Shown piece after piece: positions 57,929 through 64,000 of a stretch of DNA of 64,000 bases. Positions within the stretch are counted from its first letter, which is position 1. Every line of letters starts with the position of its first letter. The position numbers and the translations under genes are program-made. The DNA comes from an uncultured Verrucomicrobiota bacterium (GTDB lineage Bacteria > Verrucomicrobiota > Kiritimatiellia > CAIQIC01 > Lenti-01), in the NCBI GenBank assembly GCA_938003985.1, contig CALKWZ010000076.1, positions 15,827 to 79,826 on the forward strand, read 5' to 3'. The notes beneath the pieces are model-generated. The model did not search any database and was not told the origin of the DNA. It was given only the letters and a program-made list of their open reading frames with translations.

Positions 57929-59985
57929 ACACACGGCGGCGGAATTGGGCGGGGCGGGTCGGGATGCTGGTCGCGGCGTGCGGCGCGGCCGTCGCCGCGG
58001 CGGCCGACCGGGGCGGGGCCGATCCGGCGCCGATCCTGGCGCCGGGCTACGCCGCGGAAGAGGCCGTCACGGCTTCGGCCGGCGGCGGCCTGGTGCAGTT
58101 CAGCTTCGAGCAGGCGGACATCCGCCTCGTCACGCAGATCGTCGGCAAGCTCACCGGCAAGAAGTTCGTGGTGCCCGAAGGCGTCACGGGCAAGATCACG
58201 ATCCTGGCGCCCGGACCGGTCATGGTCGCGGAAGTGTATCCCCTGTTCCTGAGCACGCTGGAAGCCAGCGGCTACACGGTGGCCGAGCGCGACGGCGTCT
58301 ACCGGGTCGTGGCCATGCCCGGCGGGCCCGCGCTGCCGGCGGGCAGCGGCGTCGGCGGCGGCCTGGTCACCAAGCTGATCCCGCTGAAGAACGTGGCCGC
58401 GGCCGACGTGAAGAAGAGCTTCGAGCCGCTCGTGCGCGGCGGCAAGGAAGGCGCGCTGGAGGCGTTCGCCCCCGGCAACCACCTGATCGTCACGGACACG
58501 GCCGAGAACGTCGCGCGCCTGGAAGCGCTCGTGGCGGAAATCGACCGGCCCGGCGCCGGCAGCGCGATCGAGGTCGTCGCGCTCAAGCACGCCGGCGCCG
58601 AGGAAGTCGCCCGGCAGCTGCGCGCGACGTTCGGCGCGGCCGACAGCGCCGTCAACAAGGTCAACCGCCACATGCAGCAGGTGGCCGGCGGCCTCGGCGA
58701 CCTGCCGACGGACTTCACCGTCGTCGCGGCGCCCCAGGCCAACAGCCTGATCCTCGTGGGCCTGCCCATGCAGATCGCCGAGACCAAGCGGATCATCGCG
58801 ATGATGGACGTGGAAAATCCCCACGGCTTCGGGCGGCTGAACGCGATCTTCCTGAAGTACCTCTCGGCGGAAGAAGCGGCCAAGAGCCTGAACGCGCTTC
58901 TGGGCAAGGCGCCGGCGGCGGACGGCGCGCCGGTCGAGCGGGACATCGCGATCGAGCCGAGCGTGCCGAACAACGCGCTGCTGGTGGACGCCTCGCCGCA
59001 GGATTTCGAATACGTGCGGCGGCTGGTGGAACGGCTCGACGTCGTGCCGCAGCAGGTGCTCGTCGAAGTGCTCATCGCCGAGGTCAATCTCGAGCAGGGG
59101 CTCGACCTGGGCGTCGAGTGGTTCGGCATCGACCAGCCCGAAGGCAGCGGCACCGGCGGTTTCGGCCGCTCGCGCTACGGCGACAGCGATTCGATGATGG
59201 GCCTGCTGACGGAAGGCGCCTTCCCGCAGGGGTTGGCCATGGGCATCCTCAGCGGCACGTTCAAGGGACCCGACGGCACGGTCTACAACCAGATACCGCT
59301 TTATCTGCAGGCCGTCGCCGGCACCCGCGACCTCAAGATCCTGTCCAACATCCCCCTGTGGGCCCAGAACAACCTCGAGGCGTCCGTCAGCGTCGTCGAG
59401 AACATCCCCATCCTGAAGTCGTCCGTCGAAGGCTCCGGTTCCGACCGCGATTACATCCAGAACATCGAACGGCTCGACGTCGGCATCAAGCTCAAGTTGA
59501 CGCCCCACGTGAATCCCGACCGCGAGATCCAGCTCGACCTCAACCCGAGCATCGAGTCGGTGGTCGAGGAGAGCAGCGACGCGCTCAAGTACACGCCGAC
59601 CATCGCCAAGCGCGAGGTCAAGACGACCGTGACCATTCCCGACCGCTCCACGGTCATCCTCAGCGGCCTGATCCGCGAGGATTCGGCCAAGATCGCCACC
59701 AAGGTGCCGTTGCTGGGCGACATTCCGCTGCTGGGCGCCTTGTTCCGCTCGACCAGCGATTCCAAGAAGCGCACCAACCTGCTGATCTTCGTGACGCCGC
59801 GCATCGTGACCGACATGCAGCTGGCCGAGCAGGAGAAGGCCCGGCTGGAGAAAACCGCCAGCCTGCCCGCGGCGGAAACCGTGCTGACCGAGCCGGCGCC
59901 CGAGGCCGAAGCGCAACGTGCGCGCGAAGAGCAGGAGCGCCAGAAGGCGGCCGAGAAGAAGGTCCGGAGGACCGGCAAGCGATGA
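57925..59985 (+). CDS. gspD: Type II secretion secretin
   Basis: A 686-aa outer-membrane channel protein. After a signal peptide (VGMLVAACGAAVAAAAD), an N0 domain (VQFSFEQADIRLVTQIVGKL) and several N1-N3 repeats (e.g. VTKLIPLKNVAAADVKKSFE, FGRLNAIFLKYLSAEEAAKS) precede the secretin core (about residues 360-640), with the signature VPLLGDIPLLGALFRSTSDS then RTNLLIFVTPRIV. The C-terminus is a charged coiled coil. The start overlaps the lpxA stop (ATGA). It forms the gate for folded exoproteins, such as the secreted nucleases in this window, though this link is inferred. Confidence 0.92.
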   Translation: MNTRRRNWAGRVGMLVAACGAAVAAAADRGGADPAPILAPGYAAEEAVTASAGGGLVQFSFEQADIRLVTQIVGKLTGKKFVVPEGVTGKITILAPGPVMVAEVYPLFLSTLEASGYTVAERDGVYRVVAMPGGPALPAGSGVGGGLVTKLIPLKNVAAADVKKSFEPLVRGGKEGALEAFAPGNHLIVTDTAENVARLEALVAEIDRPGAGSAIEVVALKHAGAEEVARQLRATFGAADSAVNKVNRHMQQVAGGLGDLPTDFTVVAAPQANSLILVGLPMQIAETKRIIAMMDVENPHGFGRLNAIFLKYLSAEEAAKSLNALLGKAPAADGAPVERDIAIEPSVPNNALLVDASPQDFEYVRRLVERLDVVPQQVLVEVLIAEVNLEQGLDLGVEWFGIDQPEGSGTGGFGRSRYGDSDSMMGLLTEGAFPQGLAMGILSGTFKGPDGTVYNQIPLYLQAVAGTRDLKILSNIPLWAQNNLEASVSVVENIPILKSSVEGSGSDRDYIQNIERLDVGIKLKLTPHVNPDREIQLDLNPSIESVVEESSDALKYTPTIAKREVKTTVTIPDRSTVILSGLIREDSAKIATKVPLLGDIPLLGALFRSTSDSKKRTNLLIFVTPRIVTDMQLAEQEKARLEKTASLPAAETVLTEPAPEAEAQRAREEQERQKAAEKKVRRTGKR

Positions 59986-61520
59986 CGTCCGACGCCCAGG
60001 GCCTGCCTGCGCTGGAACGCATCGAGGAAGAATGGCTCGATCCGGCGCTGATCGAATCCGTGCCCGTCGACTGGGTGCGCCGGCACGGGGTGGTGCCGTT
60101 CCGCCGCAACGGGCAGGTGACCATCGCCGGCGCTCCGGGCGGCGCGCTCCAGGCCTACGAGGATCTCGCCCTGCTGCTGGGCGCCGAAGCCGTCTGGGTT
60201 TCCGCGCCGGCCGCCGAAATCCAGCGGGCGATCGACCGCTGCTATTTCCGCCGCGCCGGCCGGCCCGACGAGGCCGCCGCGCCCGCGGCGGCCGCGGCCG
60301 CGCCCGAATCGCCCCTGCGCCGCGAGGCCGACGATTTGCTGGCGGGCAGCGCCGATGCGCCCGTCGCGCATTACGTCAACGGCATCCTGCTCGAGGCCGT
60401 CAAGCGCGGCGCCTCGGACGTCCACGTCGAACCGTTCGCCGACGGCCTGGCCGTGCGCTACCGCATCGACGGCCTGCTCTATGCCCAGCCGCCGCCGCCG
60501 CGCCCGCTCGAAAACGCGCTGATCGCGCGGCTCAAGGTCATGGCCAAGCTCGACCTGGCCGAAAAGCGCCTGCCGCAGGACGGCGTGGCGCGCGTCCGCG
60601 TCGGCGCGCGCGAAATCGACGTCCGCGTGTCCAGCGTGCCGGTGGCCGAAGGCGAGCGCATCGTCCTGCGCCTGCTGCACCGCGAATCCACGCGCTTCAC
60701 GCTCAACGAGCTGGGCATGTCGGCCGGCATGCTCGAGGAATTCCGCGGCATCCTGCGCGCGCCCCACGGCATCGTGCTGGTGACGGGTCCGACCGGCAGC
60801 GGCAAGACCACCACGCTCTACGCCGCGCTGCGCGAGCTCGACACCGCCCACCTCAACGTCCTGACCATCGAAGATCCCATCGAATACCAGTTGCCGGACA
60901 TCGGCCAGATGCAGGTGCATCCGAAGATCGGCCTGACCTTCGCGCGCGGCCTGCGGCACGTCCTGCGCCAGGATCCGGACGTGGTGCTCGTCGGCGAAAC
61001 CCGCGATCTCGAGACCGCGGAAATCGTCGTGCGCGCCTCGCTGACGGGCCACCTGGTGTTCACCACCTTGCACACCAACGACGCGACGGGGGCGGTGACG
61101 CGGCTGGTGGACATGGGCATCGCGCCGTACCTGCTGGCGTCCGCCGCGCGCGCGGTGCTGGCCCAGCGCCTCGTGCGGCGCCTGTGCCCGAATTGCCGGC
61201 GCGAAACGACGCTGACCGGCGCAGAAGCCGGCTGGCTGGGGCAGCCGAAACTCGCCGGCCGGACCGCGTGGGAAGCCGCGCCGGACGGCTGCGCGGAATG
61301 TCTCGGCGGCTACAAGGGCCGCACCGGCATCCACGAACTGCTGGCGGTGACGCCGGCCGTCGCCGAAGCCGTCCGCCTGAACGTGCCGCCGGCGGAACTG
61401 CGGCGCCTGGCGGAAGCGGCGGGCTTCCGCGACATGCTCGCCGACGGCGTCGACAAGATCCTCGCGGGCGCCACGTCCGCCGCCGAAGTGCTGCGGGCCG
61501 CGGGCGCGCGCCGGGACTAG
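59982..61520 (+). CDS. gspE: Type II secretion/type IV pilus ATPase
   Basis: A 512-aa cytoplasmic secretion ATPase. N1E region first, then the C-terminal ATPase: VTGPTGSGKTTTLYAALREL (Walker A near residue 268), DVVLVGETRDLETAEIVVRA (Asp and His boxes follow: TGHLVFTTLHTNDATGAVTR). The zinc-binding tetra-cysteine motif is CPNC...CAEC in RRLCPNCRRE and PDGCAECLGG. It powers pseudopilus assembly. It is coupled to gspD by an ATGA overlap. Confidence 0.93.
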   Translation: MTSDAQGLPALERIEEEWLDPALIESVPVDWVRRHGVVPFRRNGQVTIAGAPGGALQAYEDLALLLGAEAVWVSAPAAEIQRAIDRCYFRRAGRPDEAAAPAAAAAAPESPLRREADDLLAGSADAPVAHYVNGILLEAVKRGASDVHVEPFADGLAVRYRIDGLLYAQPPPPRPLENALIARLKVMAKLDLAEKRLPQDGVARVRVGAREIDVRVSSVPVAEGERIVLRLLHRESTRFTLNELGMSAGMLEEFRGILRAPHGIVLVTGPTGSGKTTTLYAALRELDTAHLNVLTIEDPIEYQLPDIGQMQVHPKIGLTFARGLRHVLRQDPDVVLVGETRDLETAEIVVRASLTGHLVFTTLHTNDATGAVTRLVDMGIAPYLLASAARAVLAQRLVRRLCPNCRRETTLTGAEAGWLGQPKLAGRTAWEAAPDGCAECLGGYKGRTGIHELLAVTPAVAEAVRLNVPPAELRRLAEAAGFRDMLADGVDKILAGATSAAEVLRAAGARRD

Positions 61521-61538
61521 CGGGGGCCGGATCGGGGC

Positions 61539-62750
61539 ATGACGACTTTCGCCTACAAAGGCTACGACGCTTCCGGCCGCCCGCAGAGCGGCCTGATCGA
61601 AGCGGCCGATCCCAAGGACGCCCGCAAGCGCCTCGCCGCGCGCGGCATCCTGCCCGAAACCCTCCAGGCGGCCGGCGGTTCCGCCGCCCGCCGCGCCGCA
61701 TCGAAATCCGCGTTCGTCGCCGACGTCCGCACGATGTTCTACCGCGAGCTGGCCGCGCTGCTGGGCTCCGGCGTCGCGCTCGTGCCCGCGCTGGACGTCA
61801 TCTTGCAGGCGCCCGAACTGGACCAGGCCCGCACGTTGCTGGCGGCCGTGCGCGACGCCGTGCGCGAAGGCCAATCGCTGCGCGCGGCGCTGGCCGCGGC
61901 GTCCGCCCAGGTCACGCCGTTCGAGCAGGCCGTGGTGGAAGTGGGCGAGCGCACCGGCGGCATGGCCGAGGCCCTCGCGCGCCTGGCGACCTTCCTCGAG
62001 GAGCAGGAAAAGCTGCGCGAGAAGCTGGCGACCGCGCTGCTGTACCCGGCGGTCGTCGTCTCGCTCGCGGTGATCATCGGCGGACTGGTGCTGGCGTTCA
62101 TGCTGCCGCTGGTCGGGCGGATGTTCGCGGAGGCGCAACTGGATTTGCCGCTGCTGACGCGGGTGCTGCTGGGCAGCGGCCGGGCGCTGGGGCTGACGCT
62201 GCTGCTGCTGGCGGCGGGCGGAGTGGCGGGCGGGGCGGCCCTGCGCCGTCGCCTGCGGACCGACGCCGATCTGCGCCTCCGCGTCGATCGCCGGATCTTC
62301 GCGCTGCCGCTCGTCGGCGCGGGCTGGCGCAATCTGGCGAGCCTGCGGTTCGTGCGCGTGCTGGGGCTGCTGCTCGAGCGCGGCGTGGGGCTGATCGAAA
62401 GCGTGCCGCTGGCGGGCCGGGCTTCGGGCAGCGCGTGGCTGGCCGACTGCGCCCGCCGCGAAACGGACGCCATGGGGCAGGGCAAGCCGCTGGTGGAGGT
62501 CATCCGCGGCATCCGCCCGCTGCATCCCTCGCTGGCGGCGTGGGTGCAGGCCGGCGAGGCCGGCGGCAACCTGATCGGCCTGCTCGACAACGCCGCGCAG
62601 CGCTTCCAGCAGCGCTGGGAGCGGCTGGCGTCGCGCGGCATGCTGGTGCTGGAAATCGGCCTGACCGTGGCGGTGGGCCTGTTCGTGGCGCTGATCGCGC
62701 TGGCGGTCCTGCTGCCCGTCCTGCAGATGAACAAGGGGATCGTTTCGTGA
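61539..62750 (+). CDS. gspF: Type II secretion inner-membrane platform protein
   Basis: A 403-aa protein with the duplicated T2SSF domain. It begins FAYKGYDASGRPQSGLIEAA, has MFYRELAALLGSGVALVPAL and the matching second-half FVRVLGLLLERGVGLIESVP, and three membrane helices (near 170-192, 218-240 and 375-397). It is the platform that links GspE with the pseudopilus. It starts 18 bp after gspE. No pseudopilin genes follow; the next gene is waaA. Confidence 0.92.
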   Translation: MTTFAYKGYDASGRPQSGLIEAADPKDARKRLAARGILPETLQAAGGSAARRAASKSAFVADVRTMFYRELAALLGSGVALVPALDVILQAPELDQARTLLAAVRDAVREGQSLRAALAAASAQVTPFEQAVVEVGERTGGMAEALARLATFLEEQEKLREKLATALLYPAVVVSLAVIIGGLVLAFMLPLVGRMFAEAQLDLPLLTRVLLGSGRALGLTLLLLAAGGVAGGAALRRRLRTDADLRLRVDRRIFALPLVGAGWRNLASLRFVRVLGLLLERGVGLIESVPLAGRASGSAWLADCARRETDAMGQGKPLVEVIRGIRPLHPSLAAWVQAGEAGGNLIGLLDNAAQRFQQRWERLASRGMLVLEIGLTVAVGLFVALIALAVLLPVLQMNKGIVS

Positions 62751-63964
62751 TTTGGTGGATCTACAACCTGCTGTTTCCGGTGGCTTTCGCCTGCCTGCTG
62801 CCGCATTTCCTGCTGCGCATGCTGCGCCGCGGCGGCTATGCGCGGGATTTCGCCCAGCGCTTCGGGCGCTACGGCGCGGCCGAGGCCGCGCGGCTGGACG
62901 CGCCCGGCCGGCCCATCTGGATCCAGGCCGTCAGCGTCGGCGAGCTGGCCGTGGCGTTTTCCTTCATGGCCGAACTGCGCCGCCGCGATCCGGCCGTCCG
63001 CTTCGTGCTGACCACCAACACCTCCACCGGCCACGCGCTGGCGCTGGCGAAGGTGAAGGCGCCCGACGTCACGCTCTACTTCCCGATGGACGTGCCGGGC
63101 GTGGTGAAGCGCGCGCTGCGGCGCATCCGGCCCGCCGCCGTCGTGCTGATCGAAAACGAACTGTGGCCCAACCTGATCCGCCACGCGCGGCGGCAGGGCG
63201 TTCCGACCGTGCTGGTCAACGGCCGCATCTCCGAACACTCGTTCCGGGGCTACCGGAAAATCCGCTTCGTCACGCGCCGCCTGCTGCCGGAAGTGCACTG
63301 GTTCTGCGTGCAGACCGCGGCCGACCGCGACCGCCTGCTGGCGCTGGGCGCGCCGTCCGACCGGCTCGAAGTGGTCGGCAGCGCGAAGTACGATCTCGAA
63401 GCGACGCCGCCGACGGCCGAAGTCCGCGCGCGCGCCGTGCTGGCGGCGCTGGGCGTACGCTCCGGCGAGCCGACGTGGGTGGGCGGCTCGACCTGGGCCG
63501 GCGAGGAAGAAGCGCTGCTGGACGCCTACCGCGCGGCCAAGCCGCGCCATCCGGGCCTGCTGCTGGCGCTGGTGCCGCGCCACGCCGAACGGCGCGACGA
63601 GGTGCTGGCGGCCATCCGCGCGCGCGGACTGTCCGTCGTCCAGCGCAGCCGGTTTCCCGACGGCGCGCCGCCGCCGGACGCGCGGCCCGACGTGCTGCTG
63701 GTGGACACCACCGGCGAGCTGCGCGGCTTCTACGCCGCGGCCGATCTGGTCTTCGTGGGCAAGAGCCTGACGCAGACCGGCGGCCAGAACCCCATCGAGC
63801 CCGCGCGCGACGGCAAGCCCATCCTCGTGGGCCCGCACATGGAGAACTTCGCGGAAGTCGCGCGCGATTTCCAAGACGCCGGCGCCTGGGTGCAGGTGGC
63901 CGACACGGCCGAACTGGCCGCCGCCGCCGCGCGCCTGCTGGGCGACGCCGCGGCGCGCGACCGC
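62747..63964 (+). CDS. waaA: 3-deoxy-D-manno-octulosonic acid (Kdo) transferase, 3'-truncated by contig end
   Basis: GTG start (62747-62749) overlapping the gspF stop as GTGA. About 406 residues are seen before adapter sequence replaces the end. An N-terminal membrane anchor (IYNLLFPVAFACLLPHFLLR) is followed by the catalytic IQAVSVGELAVAFSFMAELR (acceptor-site Glu), TNTSTGHALA, PMDVPGVVKRAL, VLIENELWPNLIRHARRQGV and VNGRISEHSF in the N-terminal GT-B domain, then VVGSAKYDLE, GSTWAGEEEALLDA and KSLTQTGGQNPIEPARDGKP in the donor domain. It adds Kdo to lipid A precursors at the inner membrane. Only the last few tens of residues appear to be missing. Confidence 0.93.
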
Positions 63965-64000
63965 AGATCGGAAGAGCACACGTCTGAACTCCAGTCACGG
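63965..64000. other. Illumina TruSeq adapter sequence at contig end (artefact)
   Basis: From 63965 the sequence is agatcggaagagcacacgtc followed by the rest of the standard TruSeq read-1 adapter up to the base before the index, and then two further bases. It is not genomic. The waaA reading frame and any frame overlapping it must be clipped at 63964. Confidence 0.98.

Overview
The window is a high-GC bacterial genomic segment from a Gram-negative, outer-membrane organism: it carries lpxA, fabZ, a Kdo transferase (waaA), an MsbA-type lipid flippase, a TolC protein and part of a type II secretion system. Giant exported proteins with lamin-tail, thrombospondin-type-3 and MBG/YDG repeats, a Gld-type ABC cluster with DUF4340, and abundant palindromic intergenic repeats suggest the PVC superphylum (Kiritimatiellota/Verrucomicrobiota-like). 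That placement is an inference from gene content, not a marker-gene result. The last 36 bases are an Illumina adapter, so the right edge is a raw contig end and the last gene is cut there.

Layout. 1-9.5 kb (minus strand): nfeD-like protease (cut by the window start), a TrpR/YerC-type regulator, msbA, trxB, an alpha/beta hydrolase, a DEDDh exonuclease with a signal peptide, NAD kinase, tlyA, an exported zinc phospholipase C/S1-P1-like protein, a GNAT acetyltransferase and an FMN reductase, many joined by ATGA or GTGA overlaps. A 170-bp MITE-like element sits on the end of tlyA and supplies its stop codon. 9.6-23.2 kb (mostly plus): a small membrane protein, an HTH-PTS-IIA protein, an ABC-F ATPase, a 1957-aa exported nuclease/adhesin-like protein, malQ, an NCS2 permease and an XRE protein with a histone-H1-like tail. 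23.5-24.3 kb: a class 3 lipase.

24.4-32.2 kb is an accessory island of lower GC. It holds a toxin-antitoxin-chaperone (TAC) module whose third gene is a SecB-like chaperone, a 1491-aa type IIG restriction-modification enzyme, a gene interrupted by an in-frame TGA, and a GIY-YIG nuclease with a RAMA/DUF4357-like C-terminus. It ends at the 3' side of a tRNA-Ser gene, half of which is duplicated nearby. tRNA-Leu(CAA) follows.

32.7-47.9 kb: cstA, a LacI regulator with a palindromic operator upstream, a minus-strand operon (ABC ATPase, permease, GldG-like, DUF4340, PHP-like protein, glycosyltransferase), and a divergent operon (TolC, membrane-fusion lipoprotein, MacB-like permease lacking an ATPase, and an exported Memo-AMMECR1 fusion). 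48.1-52.2 kb (minus) is a run of small membrane or exported proteins, a C(X)5R phosphatase and an AT-rich Shedu-like (DUF4263) nuclease. 53-56.4 kb has a coiled-coil protein, a secreted endonuclease I and two small exported proteins. After tRNA-Leu(UAG), 56.7-64 kb is a plus-strand operon fabZ-lpxA-gspD-gspE-gspF-waaA joining lipid A/core synthesis to type II secretion.

The strongest candidate for an undescribed system is the TAC module. Its toxin is unassigned, its antitoxin has lost the zinc knuckle, and it adjoins a type IIG enzyme and a GIY-YIG/RAMA nuclease.
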